Assembly (NCBI RefSeq): GCF_000754265.1
Contig: NZ_CP008985.1
Coordinates: 124,001 to 188,000, forward strand
DNA: 64,000 nt
Direction of reading: 5' to 3'
DNA from: Candidatus Palibaumannia cicadellinicola
GTDB lineage: Bacteria > Pseudomonadota > Gammaproteobacteria > Enterobacterales > Enterobacteriaceae
The notes below the pieces were generated by a model. The model worked only from the letters and a program-made list of their open reading frames with translations. It ran no database searches and was not told where the DNA came from. The position numbers and the translations under genes are program-made. Shown one piece after another: positions 1 to 8,946 of the stretch; positions within the stretch are counted from its first letter, which is position 1; each line of letters starts with the position of its first letter.

Positions 1-2
1 GG

Positions 3-485
3 ATCATCATCCTAGCTGGATGTTCTGATCATTATAAAGCTCATCAAAATTTAGAAAAATCTCGAGCAGAGACTGGGGATGAGCGGAAAATTAAGAATCA
101 TAATACATCCTATGATGAGCAATATTATTTACAAATACCAGAATTCCTACAAAACAACATCATTTATTTCGCTCTAGATAAGTACGATATTAACTTGAAT
201 TTCGTTAAAATGTTAGATGGACACGCAAACTTTTTACGTAGCAACCCATCTGAAAAAGTTACTATAGAAGGTCATGCAGATGAACGTGGTACACCGGAGT
301 ACAATATTGTTTTGGGAGAACGTCGCGCTAATGCGGTAAAGATGTATCTTCAAAGTAAAGGCGTATTACCAGAACAAATCATGATTTTATCTTACGGTAA
401 AGCAAAACCAGCTGTATTTGGTCACTACGAAGCTGCATATGCCAAAAACCGTCGTGCTATACTAGTATACTCACTTAGATCATAA
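3..485 (+). CDS. pal: Peptidoglycan-associated outer-membrane lipoprotein Pal (5' end outside window)
   Basis: Pal anchors the outer membrane to peptidoglycan and works with TolB in the Tol-Pal system. The reading frame is open from base 3 and begins inside the signal peptide. A lipobox LAGC is visible with its lipidated cysteine at 21-23, followed by a short polar linker and a complete OmpA-like peptidoglycan-binding domain ([34 protein letters not shown]). The only internal ATG (195) lies inside the domain, so the real start is upstream of the window. cpoB follows 8 bases downstream, as in E. coli tol-pal operons. The mature part looks intact. Confidence 0.95.
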   Translation: MIILAGCSDHYKAHQNLEKSRAETGDERKIKNHNTSYDEQYYLQIPEFLQNNIIYFALDKYDINLNFVKMLDGHANFLRSNPSEKVTIEGHADERGTPEYNIVLGERRANAVKMYLQSKGVLPEQIMILSYGKAKPAVFGHYEAAYAKNRRAILVYSLRS

Positions 486-493
486 TACATAAT

Positions 494-1159
494 ATGAGTA
501 TTCATTTAATCGGTTTTATATTACTGATACTAATGAGCGTAACTCCTTCCAGATCTACTGCAGTTATGGCACCAGTAAGTGATATAGGCTCGAGATCTAA
601 AAACCTAGTAGTGCAACTAGAGCAGATTTCTAATGTGCACAGCCAGCTATTAAACCAACTTCAGCAGCAGCTTGCTGAGAACCAGCACGATATCGATGTT
701 CTTCGCGGTCAGATTCAGGAAAATGAATATAAGTTAGATCATCTTAGCATTCAATGTAGAGATTATCTTCCGGTGAAGAGTAGTAGTAATGCTGACACAG
801 ATTATAACGCCGCTGTCGCTTTTGTTTTACATAATCAATCGTATGATCTAGCGTATCATGCCTTCCAAAGTTTTATCAAAAATTATCCTGATTCTAATTA
901 TTTACCTAATGCTAACTATTGGCTAGGACAGCTTAATTATAATCATAGTAGAAAAGAAGAAGCGGCATATTATTTTGCCCTGGTTATGAAAAATTCTCCT
1001 ATGTCGCCGAAAGCACCGGATGCTCTACTAAAAATAGGCGTGATAATGCAAGATCAAGGTAAAAAAGATAACGCTAAAGCAGTTTATCATAACGTCTGTA
1101 AACTCTATCCGAGCACTGACGCTGCTAAGCAGGCGCAAAAATATCTAGCAAAACTGTAA
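494..1159 (+). CDS. cpoB: Cell division coordinator CpoB (YbgF)
   Basis: CpoB is a periplasmic Tol-Pal accessory protein that coordinates outer-membrane constriction with PBP1B activity. At 221 residues it is shorter than the roughly 260 of E. coli. It starts with a hydrophobic signal peptide (about residues 1-22), then a coiled-coil trimerisation segment rich in Q, L and E (about 35-85), then TPR repeats (from about 105, with motifs such as YHAFQSFIKNYPDSNYLPNANYWLGQ). It lies 8 bases after pal and is almost certainly co-transcribed. The tRNA cluster that follows cpoB in E. coli is absent from the 149-base gap before nadA. Confidence 0.93.
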   Translation: MSIHLIGFILLILMSVTPSRSTAVMAPVSDIGSRSKNLVVQLEQISNVHSQLLNQLQQQLAENQHDIDVLRGQIQENEYKLDHLSIQCRDYLPVKSSSNADTDYNAAVAFVLHNQSYDLAYHAFQSFIKNYPDSNYLPNANYWLGQLNYNHSRKEEAAYYFALVMKNSPMSPKAPDALLKIGVIMQDQGKKDNAKAVYHNVCKLYPSTDAAKQAQKYLAKL

Positions 1160-1308
1160 CCTAAACCAATGCTAGCGTGATAGTAGATGCTTTTACCAAA
1201 TATGTTATGCCCTATAGGCTAAAAATAAACGCGACACTAGAAAAATTTTTGCGTATTTTGTTTAGCATAAGCATAGTGAACTTTTCAAAGCAGTCTGAGA
1301 GAATAGTC

Positions 1309-2361
1309 ATGAGTAAACTACTCGATATCAACGCTAATTTTTATCCTTTTCCGCCTAAACCAGTACTACTTACTGCTGAAGAAAAAGTGACTTTGGTAGA
1401 TAGTATTAGAAACCAATTACTAGTGCGTAATGCTGTTATTGTTGCGCATTACTATACTGATCCTGAAATCCAGGCTTTAGCTGAGAGAACCGGCGGCTGT
1501 GTGGCTGATTCGCTAGAAATGGCACGGTTTGGTAGTCACTACCCTGCTACCACATTATTAGTTGCAGGCGTGCGCTTTATGGGCGAGACAGCAAAAATTC
1601 TAAGCCCAGAAAAAACAGTTCTGATGCCCACGCTTGAAGCAGAATGTTCTCTAGATCTTGGTTGTCCACATGAAGCATTCAGTGCATTCTGTGATGCACA
1701 CCCGGAACGCACGGTCGTGGTCTATGCTAATACTTCAGCAGCAGTGAAAGCTCGTGCTGACTGGGTGGTTACTTCTAGTATTGCGGTAGAACTTATCGAC
1801 TATCTCGATAGCTTAGGGAAGAAAATTATCTGGGCGCCAGATCGTCATCTAGGACGTTATGTACAGCAGAAGACAGGTGCAGATATTCTCTGCTGGCAAA
1901 GTGCTTGTATAGTCCATGATGAATTCAAAACACAGGCATTACAGAAAATGAAAGAGTTATATCCCGAGGCTGCTGTTTTGGTTCATCCAGAGTCTCCGCA
2001 AGCTATAGTAGAACTTGCAGATGTTGTTGGATCAACAAGTCAGCTGATTCAGGCAGCAAAAACAATGCCACACAAAACTATTATTATCGCCACCGATCGT
2101 GGTATTTTTTATAAAATGCAGCAGGTTTGTCCAGATAAAATACTACTAGCCGCTCCTACAGCTGGAGAAGGCGCAACCTGCCGTAGTTGTGCCCACTGTC
2201 CGTGGATGGCGATGAATAACCTTAAGGCTCTTGCTCAAGGATTGACGGGAAGCAGTATACATCATCAGGTGCAGATTGACGAAGTAGTACGTAAGCGGGC
2301 TATTGTACCACTTAATAGAATGTTGTCATTTGCGGCCGACCTTAAACTTCAACGTTGTTAA
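1309..2361 (+). CDS. nadA: Quinolinate synthase A
   Basis: NadA condenses iminoaspartate with dihydroxyacetone phosphate to give quinolinate for de novo NAD synthesis, using a [4Fe-4S] cluster. The frame is open from 1177, but the first 44 codons match nothing in the family; the ATG at 1309, preceded by GAGAG, gives about 350 residues (E. coli 347) and begins MSKLLDIN before the conserved YPFPPKP. The cluster cysteines are seen in [22 protein letters not shown] and [12 protein letters not shown]. The last 20 bases overlap the convergent tilS gene. nadB, the usual partner, is not in this window. Confidence 0.95.
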   Translation: MSKLLDINANFYPFPPKPVLLTAEEKVTLVDSIRNQLLVRNAVIVAHYYTDPEIQALAERTGGCVADSLEMARFGSHYPATTLLVAGVRFMGETAKILSPEKTVLMPTLEAECSLDLGCPHEAFSAFCDAHPERTVVVYANTSAAVKARADWVVTSSIAVELIDYLDSLGKKIIWAPDRHLGRYVQQKTGADILCWQSACIVHDEFKTQALQKMKELYPEAAVLVHPESPQAIVELADVVGSTSQLIQAAKTMPHKTIIIATDRGIFYKMQQVCPDKILLAAPTAGEGATCRSCAHCPWMAMNNLKALAQGLTGSSIHHQVQIDEVVRKRAIVPLNRMLSFAADLKLQRC

Positions 2362-3769
2362 CTTCATTTCGTAGATAAGAGGAAGAAAGCCAATGTAAAC
2401 ACCATTGTGTGCAATTGTTTTGTACCTCTCCATCCCATGTAATGAACAGACCAGGCGCAGTTATGAGTGTTTGATTATAGAAAAGCAATGGTATGCGCCC
2501 GCGCTGCCATGGCGGGACCGCAAGCTCTTGCCATATTTTTTGTAGTGTACGACCATGACGCTTACCTACGATACGTAGCAATCCATTAACTTTACCAAAG
2601 CGTACTGACACTCGTTCATCTGGCTGTGGGGCACGAATAATACTAACCGATTTATTTGCTACACTAGGATTATTGGATACTGATATAACCGAATCAGTTA
2701 GTTGCAGGATTAATAATCCTATATTTTGTGGCAATAACAATTGTGTTGCAGAAACTGGCCATAGTAATACTTCTACTTTCGGCTGAGCTAATATTTGCGC
2801 AGATAGCAAATAGAGCCGATTACGAAAACGACGCAGCAGTTTATCACCAATCACAAATTGTGGCGCAGCACCGCGGCGGCTGAGCGCTACCTCCTGCCAA
2901 ATATGGGCTAGTTGTTGGCGTGATGGCATCCTAGCACCTTGAGATGCCAACCAGCGCCGTAGCAGCGCACCACGCCTAAGATGGTTCATTGGAAAAAGCG
3001 GCGTTAGTTGCAGTGCACCATCGGACATCACAAGTGTAGCTAACGTTTCCTTTAAAAGTTCATCTAAAAGATTTTCTTGTTCCCTGCATAACTGTGCGCT
3101 ACGCGTAGCTGCTTGACTAAATTGAGGCCAACGTTGCTGCAGTGGTATAAGAATATGTAGACGCAAAAAATTACGATCGAAGCGATCATTTTGATTACTC
3201 TCATCTTCAATCCAATTCAGACCAATATCTACCGCATACGTAGCTAGCTGCGCTCTACTACAAGCTAATAGTGGACGCAGTAGCCTATGACAACCAAAAG
3301 AGCTATCAGCAGCCATAGCAGCTAAACCTGCTGGGCCACTACCACGTTTGAGTGCTAAAAGTAACGTCTCCGCTTGATCATCCTGGTGCTGAGCAGTTAG
3401 TAGAACTTCTCCGGGGACTAATACTTCATGTAGTGCCCGGTAACGCGCGCTACGCGCTGCGGCCTCAATACCATCTGGTGTAGTTTCAAGCATCACCCTA
3501 ACAAAGCTAAAAGGTATTGCACGCTCCCTACATTGTTGTTCGCAATGCGTGACCCACTTATCTGCATGCGAACTTAATCCATGATTAATATGTATTGCTC
3601 GTAGAGATAACTGCGGCACATTATTAGCATCGCGCAGTGACTTTAAGATATCCAATAATACCGTGGAGTCTAGCCCTCCGCTGAAAGCCAATAGTAGTCT
3701 GCTATGCCCAACAATAGATTTGGCTACTTGTTGTTGTAGCCTATGCAGTACATCGACTTTCGGCTTCAT
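2342..3769 (-). CDS. tilS: tRNA(Ile)-lysidine synthase
   Basis: TilS modifies C34 of tRNA-Ile(CAU) to lysidine so that it reads AUA; it is essential in bacteria. The ATP-pyrophosphatase P-loop [12 protein letters not shown] lies near residue 30, followed by HINHGLS and [10 protein letters not shown], then the middle TilS domain and a C-terminal domain ([21 protein letters not shown]). At 475 residues it is longer than E. coli (432), with a tail of about a dozen residues beyond the usual end, which runs 20 bases into the 3' end of the convergent nadA gene. This suggests the ancestral stop codon was lost. Confidence 0.94.
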   Translation of the reverse strand: MKPKVDVLHRLQQQVAKSIVGHSRLLLAFSGGLDSTVLLDILKSLRDANNVPQLSLRAIHINHGLSSHADKWVTHCEQQCRERAIPFSFVRVMLETTPDGIEAAARSARYRALHEVLVPGEVLLTAQHQDDQAETLLLALKRGSGPAGLAAMAADSSFGCHRLLRPLLACSRAQLATYAVDIGLNWIEDESNQNDRFDRNFLRLHILIPLQQRWPQFSQAATRSAQLCREQENLLDELLKETLATLVMSDGALQLTPLFPMNHLRRGALLRRWLASQGARMPSRQQLAHIWQEVALSRRGAAPQFVIGDKLLRRFRNRLYLLSAQILAQPKVEVLLWPVSATQLLLPQNIGLLILQLTDSVISVSNNPSVANKSVSIIRAPQPDERVSVRFGKVNGLLRIVGKRHGRTLQKIWQELAVPPWQRGRIPLLFYNQTLITAPGLFITWDGEVQNNCTQWCLHWLSSSYLRNEVNNVEV

Positions 3770-3869
3770 ATCGTAGTATCCGCTATAAATCGTCGTTAAG
3801 AATAATTTATTAAATAAAGTTAGAAACTTTCCATATAGCTAGTACTTTTCATATATATTTACTTCAACC

Positions 3870-5519
3870 TCATTCATGCTTTTTTTCCACTAATAAAGCT
3901 TCTAACAAATCAAGATCACGTAATAGTTTTATTAAGGTGTCGTTACTTATTTTCTGTTGCGCACGTAAATTATAATATTCGCCGCGCTCAGCACGCAGCG
4001 CATTCAGCCACATACGCCGCTCCAAATTTTCAATTTTTATTGCACTTTCCGCATCAGCGTGACCATCAATTCTACGACGTAAATAACCAATAACCCTAAC
4101 ACTTACTTCATTTACTATTTGTCTATCGACATTATCTTCTTCATAGTGAGTTAACTGTAACTCCATTTGACGTAGGCTTTCGATAGCAACTTCTGCTGCT
4201 ATTGCACGGGCCATTTGCTCTTCTTTGTGGGATAATGCATTATCGGAAACCATAATGCCGCGTAGTAGCATTGGTAAAATAATTACACAACATACGAGAG
4301 AAAATAAAATTACACCTGTGGCAATAAAAACTAGTTGATAACGAGATGGAAACGCAGTGCCGTCACTAAGCAGCAACGGTATCGATAGTACTCCAGCGAG
4401 AGTAATGGCACCGCGCACGCCAGCAAAAGAAGCTATTAAAATCTCTCTAGTACTGTATTCACCAAATACCATAGGCCGCTTTTTCATGAAGCGTAGACTA
4501 ATACGTTTCATTAGCAACAGCCAACTAAAACGTAGCACCATCAACGCTGCATAAAGAAAAATGACATCGGTGAAGAGCATCCAAGTTTGAATAGTAGGAT
4601 CTAACTTAGCCTGATTAATTGAGGTAGCAAGTATATCTGGCAATTGTAGTCCTAGCATTATGAAAACTATACCGTTAAAGATAAATTCTAGCATAGACCA
4701 TACACTATTGCCGCGTAGTCGCAGTGCCATCGGCGTATTGCGGCTACCATATTGTCCAATAGTCATACCAGAAGCTACAGCGGCCAGTATTCCGGATACT
4801 CCTACATGTTCGGCAATTAAATAAGCTGCGAATGGCAGCAGTAGTAGCAGGACAGTCTGGGTGGCGGAGTCATCGCAGCTCCAGCGTATGATGAGTCGCA
4901 GTAATTTGCTATAGCCCCAAGTTACGGTTACCCCAGCTAGCAATCCACCAGCTGCTACTTTTATAAATTCGAGTGATGCACCACTAACAGTAAATACCAT
5001 AGTACCCATCGCAACAGCGATGGCAAACTTGAGCAATACCAAACCCGAAGCATCATTCATTAATGCTTCGCCTTGTAGAATATTCATCAATTTTTTAGGA
5101 ATGCGTCCTTCTTTAACAATGCCAGACAATGCCACAGCATCTGTTGGCGAAAGGACTGCAGCTAATGCAAGCGCTGCAACTAGCGACATCCCAGGTACCA
5201 TCCAGTAGATAAAATAACCGATACCTACTACAGTAATAATCACTAAGACTAGTGCTAATAATACGATTTCTCCACCATGGCGTAAAAAGTCTCGGGCAGG
5301 TGTCTTCCAACCGTCGGAAAATAATAGGGGAGGTATAAAAAGTACTAGGAATAGTTCAGGATTAAAATCAACGTGTAAACCAAATTTAGGCCAGGCAAGT
5401 AGCGCACCCAAAACGATTTGCATGAGTGGTAGCGGTATTTGAAATGGCAGGATATGGGTTACGACCCCGGACAAGGAAACGATCAAAGTAAGAATCAGAA
5501 TCGTAAAAAAGATTTCCAT
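3870..5519 (-). CDS. yjcE: Na+/H+ antiporter, CPA1 family (YjcE-like)
   Basis: A 549-residue monovalent cation/proton antiporter of the inner membrane, the same length as E. coli YjcE and colinear with it. About a dozen hydrophobic segments occupy residues 1-420, with the family signatures LFIPPLLFSDGW, LSPTDAVALSGI and the ion-binding ND motif in GEALMNDASGLVLLKFA. A hydrophilic, charged C-terminal tail (about 425-549) is retained. Nearby ssb and gltP lie in the same chromosomal region of E. coli, which supports orthology. Such an antiporter probably contributes to pH and sodium homeostasis. Confidence 0.92.
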   Translation of the reverse strand: MEIFFTILILTLIVSLSGVVTHILPFQIPLPLMQIVLGALLAWPKFGLHVDFNPELFLVLFIPPLLFSDGWKTPARDFLRHGGEIVLLALVLVIITVVGIGYFIYWMVPGMSLVAALALAAVLSPTDAVALSGIVKEGRIPKKLMNILQGEALMNDASGLVLLKFAIAVAMGTMVFTVSGASLEFIKVAAGGLLAGVTVTWGYSKLLRLIIRWSCDDSATQTVLLLLLPFAAYLIAEHVGVSGILAAVASGMTIGQYGSRNTPMALRLRGNSVWSMLEFIFNGIVFIMLGLQLPDILATSINQAKLDPTIQTWMLFTDVIFLYAALMVLRFSWLLLMKRISLRFMKKRPMVFGEYSTREILIASFAGVRGAITLAGVLSIPLLLSDGTAFPSRYQLVFIATGVILFSLVCCVIILPMLLRGIMVSDNALSHKEEQMARAIAAEVAIESLRQMELQLTHYEEDNVDRQIVNEVSVRVIGYLRRRIDGHADAESAIKIENLERRMWLNALRAERGEYYNLRAQQKISNDTLIKLLRDLDLLEALLVEKKHE

Positions 5520-5996
5520 GCTTTCCTTAGTATCGATGATAGATCTAGATAATTTCCCAGAAATTCAAAACTGTGATCACCTATTGCTTTCTAGAATCTA
5601 CCTTGAACTGCACTCTTCACGCAAGGTAGCGTTAGTAATTGGTTGCATAGCATAGCTCATAGCTAAAAAGCTAACTATCAAATCATCTCCGGATAATAGA
5701 GTTACAGGATAAGAATAAGAAGTACCTTTAGTTGGCGGCTAGTGCGGAAGTGTAACTTATACTATTAGCTACGTTTTTCATATTTTTTTAGCAATGAGTT
5801 TAAGAGCGACAAGAAACTTACATTTCTATAACGTATTTATGATCTGGTGCGCATAAAAAGCATTATTAGTGTAGTTTATTTTTTTACTAACTTACAACAA
5901 TAATTTTTAGTTTTACGTATTTTGATACCTATTAAACGTAATGATTACTTTATCGTAGTAGTAAGATGCTAATAGCAAATTAAATAAATAAAAGTT
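5520..5996. other. 477-base intergenic region, no gene recognised
   Basis: This gap separates yjcE from the ABC permease; both are read on the minus strand. It has frequent stops in all frames and no tRNA-like element. A short inverted repeat with arms TAGCT/AGCTA lies near 5660-5674. It presumably holds the yjcE promoter and eroded sequence from lost neighbours, but nothing can be identified. Confidence 0.6.
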
Positions 5997-6881
5997 TCAT
6001 TTTTTTTCCTTGCTTACTATAACGCTATGCCGGCGGAAAAGCAGTGCTTTTCCGCCACGAGGTCCTACTAATACGGAGAACAAAAAGAATATACTAGCGA
6101 TTAATACAATTGTAGGTCCCGCTGGAATATCGCTATAGAAAGACCAACTTAGGCCACACCATGAGCAAATTAATCCAATGATCGTTGCTAAACAGAACAT
6201 ATATGGTAACCAATTTGTCCAGCAGTATGCTGCTATCGCTGGTAATATCATCATACCCACAGACATCATGGTACCAAGAATTTGAAAACCTGTCACCAAG
6301 TTCAGCACTACTAGTGCTAAAAACAATGACTGAATAAAACACGGAAATTTGGTAGAATTCACACGCAAAAAAGCTGCATCAAAAGATTCCACCACCAGTG
6401 CACGATAAAGTAAAGCTAAGGTCAGAAAAGTAATACTAGCAATAATACCAATAAAGTAGATAGCATTGTTATCGATACTAAGAATAGAACCAAATAGTAA
6501 ATGTTCTAAATCTACGCTGGAACCACGTAACGATACTAGTATTACACCTAACGCAAGTGATCCAAGATAAAATCCAGCGAAGCTGGCGTCTTCTTTCAAT
6601 GGAGTCATTGTACTAACCCAACCAGATAGCACCGCGACGACTACACCAGCAATAAAACCGCCGATTCCCATCGCAACACGCGACATGCCGTATACAAGAT
6701 AACCAATTGCTACACCTGGTAAAATAGCATGGGAAAGGGCATCACCTACTAAACTCATACGACGTAGCAGGAGAAAAACTCCTAGTGGAGTAGTACTAAA
6801 AGATAGTGCGAAGCAAGCAACTAATGCGCGACGCATAAAACCATAGGAGATAAAAGGATCTAAGAGATGATTTATCATCAT
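5997..6881 (-). CDS. Metal-type ABC transporter permease (ZnuB/SitC/MntB family)
   Basis: A 294-residue inner-membrane permease of the ABC-3 family that imports zinc, manganese or iron. The family signature SLVGDALSHAILPGVAIGYL is present near residue 45, together with about eight hydrophobic segments and the coupling region FQILGTMMSVGMMILPAIAAYC. It follows the ATPase gene with an 8-base gap, so the two form an operon. The substrate cannot be told from sequence. No periplasmic binding-protein gene is seen beside it, although such importers require one; it may be elsewhere or lost. Confidence 0.88.
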   Translation of the reverse strand: MMINHLLDPFISYGFMRRALVACFALSFSTTPLGVFLLLRRMSLVGDALSHAILPGVAIGYLVYGMSRVAMGIGGFIAGVVVAVLSGWVSTMTPLKEDASFAGFYLGSLALGVILVSLRGSSVDLEHLLFGSILSIDNNAIYFIGIIASITFLTLALLYRALVVESFDAAFLRVNSTKFPCFIQSLFLALVVLNLVTGFQILGTMMSVGMMILPAIAAYCWTNWLPYMFCLATIIGLICSWCGLSWSFYSDIPAGPTIVLIASIFFLFSVLVGPRGGKALLFRRHSVIVSKEKK

Positions 6882-6889
6882 TAAACCCT

Positions 6890-7585
6890 CTAGTGTTGTA
6901 CGCTTAGGGGTGTAGGAGTGAAAAATTTAATAAGAATATCAGCAGAAGGTCCCCATGCATAATTTAATTGGGACAACATTAGTGTTGCTGGAAAATGTTT
7001 TGCAACTATTATGTTGTCATGTAGCACAACTATAATAGTTGACCCTTGTTTATGTAGTTGGTGGACAAAAGTAATCAGTAGGCTACAAGTCTGTTGATCG
7101 ATACCTGTGAATGGCTCATCTAGTAAAACTAACGGTGCTTGTTGCACCAGCAACCTAGCAAATAACATGCGCTGAAACTGTCCATTTGATAGAGAGCAAA
7201 TAGTGCAATGTGCTTTATCATTTAATCCTACTCGAGTGAGCGCCTGCCAGATAAGAGTTTGCTGTTTAGTATTAATACTACGTAGTAGGCCCGTAGCTGG
7301 CCAGCAACCAATTGCTACGACTTCAAAGACTTTTAGCGGAAACTGGCGATCTATATCTATTTGCTGCGGTAGATAGCCAATACGCGGTCGAGTTTTTTGA
7401 TCACCGAAATCAAGATGTCCTCCTACTGGAGGTAATAGTCCAGCAATAGTTTTTAGTAAAGTAGATTTACCGCTACCATTAGCACCAATAATTGCAGTCA
7501 TACTACCACGTTCAAATCTACCGCTTACCGGTTTGCTTATGCTCTTACCATTATATCCCGTCTGCAAGTTATGTAATCGTATCAT
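6890..7585 (-). CDS. Metal-type ABC transporter ATP-binding protein
   Basis: ATPase partner of the downstream permease. It shows Walker A (IIGANGSGKSTLLKTIAGLL), the Q-loop YLPQQIDID, a signature SLSNGQFQRMLFARLL (NGQ where LSGGQ is usual), Walker B LVLLDEPFTGID and a switch histidine LHD. The frame is open to 7618, but the ATG at 7585 (MIRLHNLQTGYNG) fits the family start and overlaps, as ATGA, the stop codon of a short upstream reading frame, which suggests translational coupling. Specificity within the zinc/manganese/iron group is unknown. Confidence 0.88.
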   Translation of the reverse strand: MIRLHNLQTGYNGKSISKPVSGRFERGSMTAIIGANGSGKSTLLKTIAGLLPPVGGHLDFGDQKTRPRIGYLPQQIDIDRQFPLKVFEVVAIGCWPATGLLRSINTKQQTLIWQALTRVGLNDKAHCTICSLSNGQFQRMLFARLLVQQAPLVLLDEPFTGIDQQTCSLLITFVHQLHKQGSTIIVVLHDNIIVAKHFPATLMLSQLNYAWGPSADILIKFFTPTPLSVQH

Positions 7586-7731
7586 GGTAGCATCGATGAC
7601 CAAATAATAGCTTTCCATAGTAGCAGTAGAGCTGTTAGTGCCAGTAGCATACGTGTTAGGCCTGCAGCAGCGATAAGCATTACCGGACCTAACGAACAGT
7701 GTTGTTGAGAACGAAAGAACAACATATACAT
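7582..7731 (-). CDS. Possible 49-residue hydrophobic ORF coupled to the ABC operon
   Basis: A short open frame from ATG 7731 ends in TGA at 7584-7582, whose bases overlap the ATG of the ATPase gene (ATGA). It encodes a basic, polar N-terminus and a strongly hydrophobic stretch (LTRMLLALTALLLLWKAIIW). It could be a small membrane protein, or the leftover signal-peptide region of the missing periplasmic binding protein after an internal deletion. I do not recognise a family. Composition is like its neighbours. The stop-start overlap is the main support. Confidence 0.35.
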   Translation of the reverse strand: MYMLFFRSQQHCSLGPVMLIAAAGLTRMLLALTALLLLWKAIIWSSMLP

Positions 7732-7786
7732 AATCGCCAATTTGTTGTTATGATATAACGTATCTTATTTTGTTCCTCCCGGCAAC

Positions 7787-7804
7787 ATTTTTATTAATAA
7801 AAAT
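7787..7804. repeat. 18-base perfect AT palindrome
   Basis: ATTTTTATTAATAAAAAT is its own reverse complement and lies just past the ssb stop codon, between ssb and the ABC operon. It could act as a weak transcription terminator for the minus-strand ssb message, but it lacks GC pairs. Confidence 0.4.
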
Positions 7805-7814
7805 CATGATAGCT

Positions 7815-8261
7815 TTAGAAGGGAATGTCATCATCAAAGTCAATTTTTGGTTCATTGCTTAATGTTGTGGGTTTATTCTCTATTAAACTTGAACGTGTTG
7901 TTGAACCACTCTGGCGACTACCTAGCATCTGCATGGTACCACCAGCATTAACTACGATTTCAGTAGTGTAGCGATCTTGACCGCTTTGATCTTGCCATTT
8001 GCGGGTTTGTAAAGTACCTTCTATATATACTTGAGCGCCTTTACGTAGGTATTCACTGGTCACTTCTGCTAGCTTGCCAAACAGTACTACGCGATGCCAT
8101 TCAGTTTTTTCTTTGGTATCACCGGTCTGTTTATCTCGCCAGCTTTCCGATGTAGCTAGATTGATATTAGCAACAGCGCAACCATTAGGCATGTAGCGTA
8201 TTTCTGGGTCTTGACCTAAATTTCCTACTAGAATCACTTTGTTCACGCCTCTGCTAGCCAT
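7815..8261 (-). CDS. ssb: Single-stranded DNA-binding protein
   Basis: SSB coats single-stranded DNA in replication, repair and recombination. The OB fold occupies residues 1-110 ([57 protein letters not shown]), then comes a linker much shorter than in E. coli (148 residues against 178) and the conserved acidic tip DFDDDIPF, which recruits partner proteins. The start has a good AGGAG ribosome site. uvrA, divergent from ssb in E. coli, is not present, and no LexA-type box was seen upstream. Confidence 0.96.
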   Translation of the reverse strand: MASRGVNKVILVGNLGQDPEIRYMPNGCAVANINLATSESWRDKQTGDTKEKTEWHRVVLFGKLAEVTSEYLRKGAQVYIEGTLQTRKWQDQSGQDRYTTEIVVNAGGTMQMLGSRQSGSTTRSSLIENKPTTLSNEPKIDFDDDIPF

Positions 8262-8946
8262 GGAGCATCTCCTAATAGATAATTTTAGTGGGTTAGTTTA
8301 ACATTTATTATAAATAAAACATATCTTTCAAATAAATGAACAATGATTGTTTGTTATTGATATCTTTACCGCTAGATGTTGATTTAGCTTTTTAATTGTG
8401 TGTTATAGCGTAATATTAATAGGTTATTGTATGTATTAATAAAAATTATCTATCTTCAAATTTCAGATAGATTAAAAAAATTTATCAATCTTAGAAAACA
8501 GGAATACTTTAGTAGGTATAGGTATAAAAGGTATTTCACTATTTTACTAATTAGAAGTTTAATTTTTCTTGGTTCAGTAGCTTATGGAATAGGATATTAT
8601 CCACAAATACTATTTGATTACTGACTTAGATAACATCTTCAAAATAACATCACCTATTTTGGTAGTAATTTCTCGCTATTGATTTAAAGATTGTATATCT
8701 ATACTTAAAGTATTTTTTCTTAACTTTAAGTATTTTATTATAAATGTAATACAATGATATTGTCAAATATAAAACATAAAAGTAGATTTGAGCTATTTAA
8801 TTTATCAACGCTGTTTGAGCGCCCCACTTTACATGATAATAGTTATATATCTATTAGTGAAGCAGGCAACGAACTCACACGGATTAAGGAGGGAGACCCT
8901 TCTGACAATGATGAGCCAACTATGGAATATGGAAAAAATCATGTTT
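8262..8946. other. Long AT-rich gap between ssb and gltP
   Basis: No convincing gene is present. The region holds a sequence identical to the DnaA-box consensus (TTATCCACA, 8597-8605), an 11-base-arm inverted repeat at 8701-8733, and a purine-rich AAGGAGGGAG (8886-8895) ahead of two ATG codons in the gltP frame. Short open frames here have no recognisable protein similarity. It probably includes the promoters of the two divergent genes. Confidence 0.55.
8701..8733. repeat. Inverted repeat with perfect 11-base arms upstream of gltP
   Basis: Arms ATACTTAAAGT (8701-8711) and ACTTTAAGTAT (8723-8733) are exact complements around an 11-base T-rich loop. It lies about 215-245 bases before the chosen gltP start. 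It may be an operator or a weak terminator; T-rich sequence follows the second arm. Confidence 0.45.

Noticed and set aside
1177..1308. 44-codon N-terminal extension of nadA
   Set aside because: Does not match the NadA family; ATG 1309 with a GAGAG site gives the normal length.
1160..1308. tRNA genes expected between cpoB and nadA by E. coli synteny
   Set aside because: No T-arm or cloverleaf could be found in this gap.
8259..8272. Mini-hairpin GGAG-ATG-CTCC over the ssb ribosome site
   Set aside because: Four-base arms with a three-base loop are expected often by chance and would be unstable.
8427..8624. 65-codon open frame in the ssb-gltP gap
   Set aside because: TTG start without a ribosome site, AT-driven residue content (I, Y, L, K, F, R) and no recognisable family.
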